From Streptomyces sp. SN-593 (GTDB taxonomy: Bacteria; Actinomycetota; Actinomycetes; Streptomycetales; Streptomycetaceae), in contig NZ_AP018365.1 in NCBI RefSeq assembly GCF_016756395.1, positions 7,320,001-7,384,000 of the forward strand: 64,000 nt of DNA, given 5' to 3'. The notes beneath the pieces were generated by a model, which was not told where the DNA came from, did no database searches, and saw nothing but the letters and a program-made list of their open reading frames with translations. Positions 25,336 through 54,632 of the stretch are shown piece by piece (the first letter of the stretch is position 1; every line of letters begins with the position of its first letter). A program made the position numbers and the translations under genes.

Positions 25336-25552
25336 GCGACCGTGCGGCGCCGGGCAGCATGAGCACCGCAGGTATCCGGTTCGACCGCAGGCCGAGGGGA
25401 CCGCCCGTGGCCATGGGGCCCGTTCGCCCGCCGAACCCGCCGGGCCGGGGCGCCGCCGCCCGCCCGGAGACCTCCGCCGCCGCCGGCCTGCCGTGCAGGA
25501 CGGCCGGACGGGACCATGCGGATCAGCCTCATGACAGGTGGGACGGTTCACT

Positions 25553-25753
25553 GTGGACGTACTGATCGACTCCGGGCGCTGCCAGGGACACGGCCGCTGC
25601 TACGACATCGCCCCCGCCGTGTTCGGCGAGGACGCCGAGGGCTACGGCAACGTACCCGGTGACGGCAGCGTGCCGCCGGGTGACGAGCGCGAGGCCCGCC
25701 GCGCGGTCGCGAGTTGCCCGGAACGGGCGATCACCGTGACGGAGGGGACGTGA
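25553..25753 (+). CDS. [3Fe-4S] ferredoxin partner of P450-2
   Basis: This is a 66-residue ferredoxin, identical to the one at 24090-24290 except Leu for Arg at residue 4. Cluster ligands are C10, C16 and C55. GTG at 25553 follows AGGTGGG at a longish spacing; an in-frame GTG at 25538 would add five residues. I prefer 25553 because the bases around it are conserved in the paralogue. The stop is 1 base before the P450 start, the same tight coupling as in operon 1. It passes electrons from a ferredoxin reductase, not encoded in this window, to the P450. Confidence 0.92.
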   Translation: MDVLIDSGRCQGHGRCYDIAPAVFGEDAEGYGNVPGDGSVPPGDEREARRAVASCPERAITVTEGT

Positions 25754-25754
25754 C

Positions 25755-27062
25755 GTGGCCGCCGACGACCGCTTCAACAAGGACTTCCGGGACCCGAACC
25801 GGGACCAGTACCACAGCGTCCGCAGCGAGACGATCTCCGGTCCGGTCACCGACTGGGCGACGGACTTCTCGCACCTGGACCCGCGGTGGACCGCCGACCC
25901 CTTCCCGATCATGGACGACCTGCGGCAGCGGTGCCCGATCGCGCACACCGAGCGGTTCGGCGGCGCGTGGGTGCCGACCCGCTACGAGGACATCGCGGCG
26001 GTCGCCTACGACACCGAGAACTTCTCCTCGCGCTCGGTGAACGTGGGCAACTTCCGGCCGCCGCGTGACCTGGCGCCGATCGGCGAAGCGCCGCCCATCA
26101 CCTCCGACCCGCCGTTCCACCACGGCGCGCGCAAGCTGCTGCTGCCGGCGTTCACCAAGACCGCCGTCGCCAGGCTGGAGCCGACCACGAGGGCCTACTG
26201 CCACTCCCTCATCGACGGCTTCGAGGGGCGGGACGTCGTCGACGCGGCCGAGGCGTACGCGCAGAAGGTCCCCGAACAGGTCATCGGCGACCTGCTCGGC
26301 ATCCCGCAGGGGGACCGGAAGCTGTTCCGCGACCTCATCGCGAACATCAACCGCGAGGACGCCCTCGACTCGCGGGACGAGCACGTCGAACAGCTCAGCA
26401 AGATGTTCGTCTTCCTGCTCGCGGAGATCAAGGAGCACGTCAGGAACCCGCGTGAGGACCTCATCAGCTACCTGCTCGAAGTGGAGCTCCGCGGCCGCAA
26501 GCTCGACCCGAACCACATCATCAGCATGATGCTGCTGCTCTTCGCGGCGGGCATCGGCACGACGACCAAGGCGATCGGCTCGTCCCTGTGGCACCTGGCG
26601 GGGAACCCGCGGGACCGCGAGCGCCTGGTGGCCGAGCCCGAGCTGCTGCCGACCGCGCTGGAGGAGTTCCTCCGCGCGTTCACGCCGGTCACCATGGCCC
26701 GGCTGGTGAAGGACGACATGCACTGGCGTGGCGTGGACATGAAGGCCGACGACTGGATCCTGCTCTCCTTCCCGGCCGCCAACCGCGACCCGGCCCAGTT
26801 CGAGCGGGCCGACGAGGTCGTCATCGACCGCGAGGCCAACCGGCACGCAGCGTTCGGCCTGGGCATCCACCGCTGCCTGGGCTCGCACCTGGCCCGCATG
26901 GAACTGCGCGTCGCACTGGAGGTCTGGCTGGAACGGATCCCCGAGTTCGACCTCCAGGACCCGTCCACGGTGGTCTGGGGCGGGCGCCTGGCCCGCGGAC
27001 CGGTGTGCCTTCCGCTCAGCGTCGGCCGACGGACCCCGCTGACGCCGGACGGACCGCGGTAG
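25755..27062 (+). CDS. Cytochrome P450 (P450-2), right arm of inverted duplication
   Basis: This 435-residue P450 is the paralogue of P450-1. The haem ligand is Cys 374 in FGLGIHRCLG and the ExxR motif is EFLR. The I-helix reads AGIGTT (265-270), so the usual acidic residue before Thr is Gly. The N-terminal 29-150 and the C-terminal part are nearly identical to P450-1. Residues 11-28 and 151-280 are diverged, and the C-terminus is about 12 residues longer. The GTG start has GGAGGGG upstream. It converges on hemE with a 3-base gap and no room for a separate terminator. The mosaic similarity suggests duplication followed by gene conversion of the ends or selection on the middle. Confidence 0.93.
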   Translation: MAADDRFNKDFRDPNRDQYHSVRSETISGPVTDWATDFSHLDPRWTADPFPIMDDLRQRCPIAHTERFGGAWVPTRYEDIAAVAYDTENFSSRSVNVGNFRPPRDLAPIGEAPPITSDPPFHHGARKLLLPAFTKTAVARLEPTTRAYCHSLIDGFEGRDVVDAAEAYAQKVPEQVIGDLLGIPQGDRKLFRDLIANINREDALDSRDEHVEQLSKMFVFLLAEIKEHVRNPREDLISYLLEVELRGRKLDPNHIISMMLLLFAAGIGTTTKAIGSSLWHLAGNPRDRERLVAEPELLPTALEEFLRAFTPVTMARLVKDDMHWRGVDMKADDWILLSFPAANRDPAQFERADEVVIDREANRHAAFGLGIHRCLGSHLARMELRVALEVWLERIPEFDLQDPSTVVWGGRLARGPVCLPLSVGRRTPLTPDGPR

Positions 27063-27065
27063 CCA

Positions 27066-28181
27066 CTACACCGCGGGCGTGCGCCAGGCGCGCACCTGCT
27101 CCACGACGGCGGAGATGTGCTCGATGGGCGTGGTCTTGTTGATCCCGTGTCCCAGGTTGAACACGAACGGCCCCCCGCTCAGGCCGCGCAGGATGCGCTC
27201 CGTCTCGGCGTGGAGCGCGGGGCCGCCGGCGATCAGCAACTGGGGATCGAGGTTGCCCTGCACGCAACGGCCCAGCGCACCCTGGAGGTTGCGTGCGGCC
27301 CAGTCGAGGGGAACCGTCGAGTCCAGGCCGATGCAGTCCGCGCCCGTCGCCTCGGCGAAGCCGTTGTAGGAGAGCCCGGCGCCCCGGGGGAACACGATGA
27401 CGGGGACGTCCGGGTACTGCGCCTTCAGCGCGCTGATGATGGCGGCGGCCGGCTTGACGCACCAGCGGTCGAAGAGGACGTCCGGAAGTACCCCGGCCCA
27501 GGTGTCGAACAACTGGACCGCTTCCGCGCCCGCCTCGATCTGACGGCCCAGGAACTGGGTGACCGCGGTCGTCAACAGGTCCATCAGGGGCTGGAACCCG
27601 TCGGGGTCGCTCAGCGCCCACTGCTTGACGGTGGAGTGCTCCGACGCGGCACCGCCGCGGCCTTCGACCATGTAGGTGGCGATGGTCCACGGTGCGCCGG
27701 CATACCCGATCAGGGCCGTCTCGGCGGGCAGGGCACGGGTGAGCCGGCTGACCGTCTCGTAGATCGGGGCCAGTTCCTCGTGCAGGCGGGAGATGCTCAG
27801 GAACTCCGCGATGTCCGCCGTCGAACGGACCGGCGGCGTCAACACCGGCCCCTCGCCCACCCGGTAGTCCAGGGTCTGGCCCAGCGCGGCGGCGACCTGC
27901 GGAAGGTCCGCGAACACGATGGCGGCGTCCAGCGGGAAGCGGCGCAGCGGCTGCAGGGTGACCTCGACGGCGTGCTCGGGCGTGGTGCAGAGCCCCACCA
28001 TGCCCCCGGCCGCCTCCCGGACCTTGTGGTACTCGGGCAGGTAGCGCCCGGCCTGCCGCATCAGCCACACCGGCGGCCGCTCGGTCCGCTCTCCCGCGAG
28101 TGCCCGCAGGAGCAGCTTCCTGGGCTGGACGTTGCCGGACCCCGGCTTCGGACCGACCGCATCCCGGGTGCCGATGTCCAC
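27066..28181 (-). CDS. hemE: Uroporphyrinogen decarboxylase homologue inside the cluster
   Basis: This is a 371-residue HemE. The N-terminal signature is PPVWLMRQAGRYLPEYHKVR, followed by ITLQP-like VTLQPLRRF, VFADLPQV and the C-terminal FNLGHGI. The enzyme removes four carboxyls from uroporphyrinogen III in haem synthesis. The wording of several motifs (LMRQAGRYLPEY, GNLDPQLLIAGG, PFVFNLGHGINKTTPIEH) recalls alpha-proteobacterial HemE more than the usual actinobacterial form, so this may be a second, transferred copy; that is from memory. The GTG at 28181 has AGGA 9 bases upstream; TTG at 28226 is also possible. A -10-like TACGCT lies about 85 bases upstream on the same strand without a clear -35. 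It does not carry the three-unit element. A role in haem supply for the three P450s is inference. Confidence 0.9.
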   Translation of the reverse strand: MDIGTRDAVGPKPGSGNVQPRKLLLRALAGERTERPPVWLMRQAGRYLPEYHKVREAAGGMVGLCTTPEHAVEVTLQPLRRFPLDAAIVFADLPQVAAALGQTLDYRVGEGPVLTPPVRSTADIAEFLSISRLHEELAPIYETVSRLTRALPAETALIGYAGAPWTIATYMVEGRGGAASEHSTVKQWALSDPDGFQPLMDLLTTAVTQFLGRQIEAGAEAVQLFDTWAGVLPDVLFDRWCVKPAAAIISALKAQYPDVPVIVFPRGAGLSYNGFAEATGADCIGLDSTVPLDWAARNLQGALGRCVQGNLDPQLLIAGGPALHAETERILRGLSGGPFVFNLGHGINKTTPIEHISAVVEQVRAWRTPAV

Positions 28182-28363
28182 GCTGTTCCATCCTGTTGAA
28201 TCGCCCCGGGTGTCCACGGGACCCAAGTAGAGACGTCAGCCCCCTCGAAAGGGGGCCCGTGGCAGCGTAGCAGAGCTCGCAGGGCCGTCCCGGTGAGCGC
28301 CTGGCGGGTCGGCCACGTGGCCGGTGCGGCACCCGGACGGGCCGCGCCCCGGAAAGGAGTCCC

Positions 28364-28406
28364 CGGTTACCCCGCAGTGGCGGATCACAGGCGGAGCGCC
28401 ATGTAC
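28364..28406 (+). promoter_or_regulatory. Three-unit element before the aldehyde dehydrogenase operon
   Basis: GGTTACCCC (28365-28373) is followed by GCAGTGG and ACAGGCGG units and ends in ATGTAC. It matches the 25293 copy at 27 of 42 positions. It lies 61 bases before the start at 28467. The 285 bases between hemE and this operon hold no gene. They also contain a short CCCCCT/AGGGGG hairpin near 28241-28256. Confidence 0.65.
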
Positions 28407-28466
28407 GCCCCGCCCGGCGCGCGCGAACATGAGCGCCGTCGAGACGGCGATCGGGAGGAAGACCGG

Positions 28467-29966
28467 ATGAGCCTGGCGGTACGCGCGGAGGCACCGATCG
28501 GTCGGACGGACCGCTTCTTCATCGGCGGGCAGTGGGTGGTGCCGTCGTCCGGCGCCGAGATCGACGTGATCGACTCCGCGACCGAGGAGCTCTACTTCAA
28601 AGTCGCGCAGGCGCAGGCCGCCGACATGTCCAGGGCCGTCGAGGCGGCGCGCCAAGCCTTCGACGAAGGCCCCTGGCCGCGCCTGACGCCGGCCGAGCGG
28701 GCCGGTTACCTGCGGGCGATCGGCGCGGAACTCAGGCTCCGCGGCGAGGACATCGCCGAGATCTGGCCGCGCGAGTCCGGCGTCCTGCACACCTTCGCCG
28801 CCAACGCCGGCACCGGCGCGGAGACCGCCTTCAAGCGGTACGCCGCGCTGGCCCGCACCTTCCCGTTCGAGGAACCGGTCAAGCCGACGGCCGGCGGACA
28901 GTTCGGCATGATCGTCCGTGAGCCGGCCGGCGTGGTCGGCGCGATCATCCCGTGGAACGCCCCGATGGGCATGATCAGCAACAAGGTCGGCCCCGCACTG
29001 CTCGCCGGGTGCACGGTGATCCTGAAATCGGCGCCCGAGGCGCCGGGAGAGGGCTACCTGCTCGCCGAGGCCGCCGCGGCGGCCGGACTGCCGCCCGGCG
29101 TGGTCAACGTCGTCACCGCGGACCGCGAGGTGTCCGAACTGCTGGTGCGCGACCCGCGGGTGGACAAGATCACGTTCACCGGGTCGACGGCCGCCGGACG
29201 GCGCATCGCCTCCCTCTGTGGCGAGCGCGTGGCCCGCTGCACGCTGGAGCTCGGCGGCAAGTCCGCCGCCGTCGTCCTCGACGACATGGACCTCGCCACG
29301 GCCGCCCGCAGCCTCGCCCAGGCCGAGTGCTTCCTCACCGGGCAGGTCTGCTCGTCGCTGACCCGGATCGTGGTCAGCCGCCCGCGGCACGACGAACTGG
29401 TCGAGGCCCTCGCCGGCGTGTTCTCCCGGGTACGCGTCGGGGACCCGTTCGACCCGCGCTCGCAGATGGGGCCGCTGGCGGCCGGCCGCCAGCGGGACCG
29501 CGTCGAGGGATACATCGCCAAGGGCGTCGCGGAAGGGGCCACGCTGGCCGCCGGCGGCGGCCGCCCGAGGGGCCTGACCCGCGGCTGGTACGTCGAGCCC
29601 ACCGTCTTCGGCAACGTCGACAACCGCTCGGTCATCGCCCAGGAGGAGATCTTCGGCCCCGTGCTGTCCGTCATCCCCGCGGCCGACGAACAGGACGCGA
29701 TCCGGATCGCCAACGACACCGTCTACGGCCTCAACGCGGCGGTGTTCACCGACGACGTCGACCGAGCCCGCGAGGTCGCCGCGCAACTGCGCTCCGGCAC
29801 CGTCGGACACAACGCGCTGCGCAGCGACCTCGGCATCGCGTTCGGCGGGTTCAAGCAGTCCGGCATCGGCCGCGAAGGCGGTCGCGAGGGACTGCTGCCC
29901 TACCTCGAAACCAAGACCGTGATCCTCGAAGGACGGCCGACCGGGTACGAGGACACCGTCCTGTGA
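28467..29966 (+). CDS. NAD(P)-dependent aldehyde dehydrogenase
   Basis: This 499-residue enzyme has the standard ALDH layout and length. PWNAP (Asn 164) lies near the oxyanion hole, and FTGS (237-240) is in the cofactor fold. LELGGKS carries the general base Glu 261, and GQVCSS the nucleophile Cys 295. It oxidises an aldehyde to a carboxylic acid. The ATG follows GGGAGG at 8 bases. It lies in one direction with the P450 gene 150 bases downstream, and its own three-unit element precedes it. The likely job is to finish an oxidation begun by a P450, for example a methyl taken through alcohol and aldehyde to an acid. That substrate is inferred from context only. Confidence 0.92.
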   Translation: MSLAVRAEAPIGRTDRFFIGGQWVVPSSGAEIDVIDSATEELYFKVAQAQAADMSRAVEAARQAFDEGPWPRLTPAERAGYLRAIGAELRLRGEDIAEIWPRESGVLHTFAANAGTGAETAFKRYAALARTFPFEEPVKPTAGGQFGMIVREPAGVVGAIIPWNAPMGMISNKVGPALLAGCTVILKSAPEAPGEGYLLAEAAAAAGLPPGVVNVVTADREVSELLVRDPRVDKITFTGSTAAGRRIASLCGERVARCTLELGGKSAAVVLDDMDLATAARSLAQAECFLTGQVCSSLTRIVVSRPRHDELVEALAGVFSRVRVGDPFDPRSQMGPLAAGRQRDRVEGYIAKGVAEGATLAAGGGRPRGLTRGWYVEPTVFGNVDNRSVIAQEEIFGPVLSVIPAADEQDAIRIANDTVYGLNAAVFTDDVDRAREVAAQLRSGTVGHNALRSDLGIAFGGFKQSGIGREGGREGLLPYLETKTVILEGRPTGYEDTVL

Positions 29967-30116
29967 CGGCGCCCGCCTCGACACCGCGTCCGCCCACCGC
30001 GTGCCCGCGGACCGGGCCGCACGTCGCCGGCCCCGGCCCGCCACGCCGGTCGGCACCCCACCGAACTGACCACCCGGCTCATCCGTGGGCCCGCACAGCC
30101 GACGAGGGACACACTG

Positions 30117-31388
30117 ATGACCGACCTTCAGGTCCGCCCGGAGGAGCTCAAGGCCCTCGCCGCCCTCTTCGGCCACGGTGACCCGTACCCGGAATACGCG
30201 AAGTGGCGTGCGCGGCAGCCGGTCGTCCGCCCGCACGAGAAACTGTTCGTCTTCAGCCGCTACGAGGACTGCGCGGCGGTCCTCAGCAGCTCGGCCTTCG
30301 GCCAGTCACCGCGCGAGGCCAGCCCGCTGCGCAGCCTGTGGCGGGGCACCGGCCGGCCGGCATCCGCCGCCCCGGAGACGGCCAGCGCCGCCGACGACGA
30401 CACGGCCGTGGTCACCGCCCAGGACAACGCCAGCAACATGCTGCGGCTGAACCCGCCCGACCACACGCGGCTGCGCCGCCTGGTGTCCCGCGCCCTTACC
30501 CCGGCGAGCGTCCGGGCACTGATGCCGCGCATCGAGGGAATCACCGGCGAGCTGGTGGGCGGCCTCGGCCCGAGCTTCGACGTCATCCGCGACGTCGCGC
30601 TCCCGCTGCCGGTCCGGGTGATCAGCGAGATGCTCGGCATCCCGGAGGCCGACCGGCCGATGGTGGTGGCCTGGTCCGCGCAACTGTCCCGGAGCATCGA
30701 CCCCGGCTTCCTCATCACACCCGAGGACCGCGTCACGTTGCGCGCGGCCCGGGACAGCTTCCACGCGTACCTCGGGGAACTGATCCCCAAGCGGCGCCGC
30801 GAACCGGGCGACGACCTCGTCTCCGCCCTCGTCCACGTCCACGACGAGGACGGCACGCTGACCGAGCACGAGATCGTCGTCACCTGCCGGCTGCTGCTCA
30901 TCGCCGGCCACGAGACCACCCGCAGTGTCATCGGCGGGTCCGTGCTCGCCCTGCTCCACCACCCCGCGCAGCTCGCCGCCCTGCGGGCCGACCCGGACCT
31001 GGTCGAGAGGTGCGTCGAGGAGGCCGTGCGCTACGACCCGCCCATCCAGATCCTCGTCCGGTCCGCGCTGGAGGACACCACGGTCGGCGACACCACGGTC
31101 CCGGCCGGCGCGCGTGCCCTCATACTCCTCGGCGCGGCCAACCGCGACGAGGCACTCGGCGACGACCCGGAGGACTTCGACTTCCTCCGCCCCGCCCGCC
31201 GCCACCTGTCGTTCGGCCACGGGATCCACTTCTGCCTGGGCGCTCCGCTGGGACGCGCCGAGGCCGCCATCGCCCTGCGCCACCTGCTGCCTGTCCTGGC
31301 CGGGTCCCGGCTGGCCGAGCCGCCCGTGTGGAAGCCCCACACCGTCCTGCGCGGCCTTGAGCACCTCCAGTTGACCACGTCGGTCTGA
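30117..31388 (+). CDS. Cytochrome P450 (P450-3)
   Basis: This is a 423-residue P450 not closely related to the other two. The haem ligand is Cys 373 in FGHGIHFCLG. The I-helix has the canonical AGHETT (263-268) and the K-helix has EEAVR. An insertion of about 30 residues rich in Ala, Asp and Thr (about 75-105) sits in the region before the C-helix. The ATG follows GAGGG. It has no ferredoxin of its own, so it may use one of the two encoded by the inverted pair. It is probably co-transcribed with the aldehyde dehydrogenase. Confidence 0.93.
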   Translation: MTDLQVRPEELKALAALFGHGDPYPEYAKWRARQPVVRPHEKLFVFSRYEDCAAVLSSSAFGQSPREASPLRSLWRGTGRPASAAPETASAADDDTAVVTAQDNASNMLRLNPPDHTRLRRLVSRALTPASVRALMPRIEGITGELVGGLGPSFDVIRDVALPLPVRVISEMLGIPEADRPMVVAWSAQLSRSIDPGFLITPEDRVTLRAARDSFHAYLGELIPKRRREPGDDLVSALVHVHDEDGTLTEHEIVVTCRLLLIAGHETTRSVIGGSVLALLHHPAQLAALRADPDLVERCVEEAVRYDPPIQILVRSALEDTTVGDTTVPAGARALILLGAANRDEALGDDPEDFDFLRPARRHLSFGHGIHFCLGAPLGRAEAAIALRHLLPVLAGSRLAEPPVWKPHTVLRGLEHLQLTTSV

Positions 31389-31410
31389 GGGCGGTCCCGT
31401 CCGGGCGGAG

Positions 31411-31510
31411 GGTCGGTCGGGCGGCGGTCTTGTCGGGCGCCGGTCGGTCGGGCGGTGGTCTTGTCGGGCGCCGGGGCGGTCGGTCGGGCGGGCGGCGGTC
31501 TCGTCGGTCT
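31411..31510. repeat. 31-bp tandem repeat
   Basis: Two almost identical 31-base copies (31411-31441 and 31442-31472) start GGTCGGTCGGGCGG and end TTGTCGGGCGCC. Degenerate partial copies follow. They lie just after the P450-3 stop. Confidence 0.7.
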
Positions 31511-31780
31511 GAGGGCGGTCACGTCGGGTGCCGGTCCGGTCGGGCGGCGGGGCGCGCGGGCGGCGGATACGCACGGCTGGAGGGCCTCATCACCGCGGTG
31601 CCGGCCGGGGACAGCCCGCGGTTCCTCCCCGCCCCGAGCAGGATCCGCCTCAAGCGTGTGACGCACCCGCATCGGGCGCAGGCGGGCACGGCGGCCCGAT
31701 CCCATGGGCCGTCAGGGCACGACGGTGAGCCGTGCACCGCAAGCGGTCCCTGCGGCATGCGCCCCGGCGAACACGGCACC

Positions 31781-31840
31781 CCGGCTCGGCGCCTCGGCGC
31801 CCCGGCTCGGCGCCCCGGCTCGGCGCCCCGGCTCGGCGCC
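31781..31840. repeat. 13-bp tandem repeat
   Basis: Three perfect tandem copies of CCGGCTCGGCGCC (31802-31840) follow a fourth copy at 31781-31793. GGCGCC-rich repeats of this kind can form hairpins. Function is unknown. Confidence 0.75.
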
Positions 31841-32084
31841 GCTGCCGACGGGCGAGCCGCCACGGCGACGGGTGGAGATCCGTCCGTTCCCGTCCGCACC
31901 CGTCCTCCGCCGGCCGCTCGCGCGCAGTTCGCGGGCCGGGCCCCGCCCGGCGGGTGGTCCGTCGCGCAACGGAGTTCCATCCACCGGGAACTCCGCGCTC
32001 TTTGGGCGCTGACCGCCCGGATGCGCCTGTGCGCCCACAGGGGCGTGCGCCGGTTGTCCGATTCGGCGCCCCGCCGGGATGATC

Positions 32085-32128
32085 TGGTTGCCTCCCGATG
32101 GGGCGCCTGGTGGAACGGCGTCATTTTC
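32085..32128 (+). promoter_or_regulatory. Three-unit SARP-type element before PKS2
   Basis: The units start TGGTTGC (32085), CGATGGG (32096) and TGGTGGA (32108), followed by a CATTTTC block. It is very like the PKS1 copy at 15945-15986, with one or two single-base insertions. GTGGTGAGC recurs at 32143-32151. The PKS2 start is still about 430 bases away, so the message has a long leader. A tiny ORF of 8 codons (32160-32186) lies in it, and I see no other feature in 32187-32555. Confidence 0.68.
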
Positions 32129-32555
32129 GGCCGTTCGCCCACGTGGTGAGCTTTCACCTATGAGGGACTGGAAGATCGGCCGGTGAGCCTGCCGCGTGTC
32201 TTGGGGCGCGATTCGCCGTGGCCGGGTCGAGGGCGACCGGTGCGCGGCGGGCTCCGTGTCCGTGCCGCCGGACCAGCCGGCGCGGGACGGGGCGACGTCC
32301 GGCGATCGCCGATGCGCCGCCCGGCCGCGCCGTCGGCCGGCACCCGGGGATCGGCGCCAGGCACACGGTCGTCCCGGGCGCCGGCTCTCCCGCTGACTGG
32401 TGCCGGGGGACCGCGGTACCGGGACCGGGCGCGGTGTGGTCAGCGTGCATGACACCGATGACCTGAGCGCACAGGCGCCGCCACGGCGGACGGTACCGGC
32501 CGGCACAGGCTCACGGCCTTCCCAGAACGCTCATCTCCTTTTTCGCGGGGGACGG

Positions 32556-54631
<22,076 letters not shown>

Positions 54632-54632
<1 letters not shown>

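Larger units (their letters stand above)
25284..27010 (+). repeat. Right arm of a large ferredoxin-P450 inverted repeat
   Basis: This is the counterpart of 22830-24504 in opposite orientation, with the same pattern of near-identical and diverged blocks. Long inverted repeats of this kind can exchange sequence, invert the central segment or be misassembled. Confidence 0.85.
31389..32084. other. Repeat-rich intergenic region before PKS2
   Basis: I see no gene in these 700 bases. They hold two unrelated short tandem repeats (31411-31510 and 31781-31840) and then unremarkable high-GC sequence up to the three-unit element. Frames open through this region give low-complexity Arg/Gly/Pro peptides and look like chance. 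Confidence 0.55.

Noticed and set aside
24453..25345. Repeated GGTTACCCC blocks considered as insertion-sequence ends
   Set aside because: There is no transposase and no target duplication. The same block occurs singly before ALDH and, in variant form, before both PKS genes in promoter position, so a regulatory element fits better.
32400..32555. Upstream extension of PKS2 to 32400
   Set aside because: The extra 52 residues are not PKS-like and there is no ribosome site. The KS fold begins shortly after 32556.
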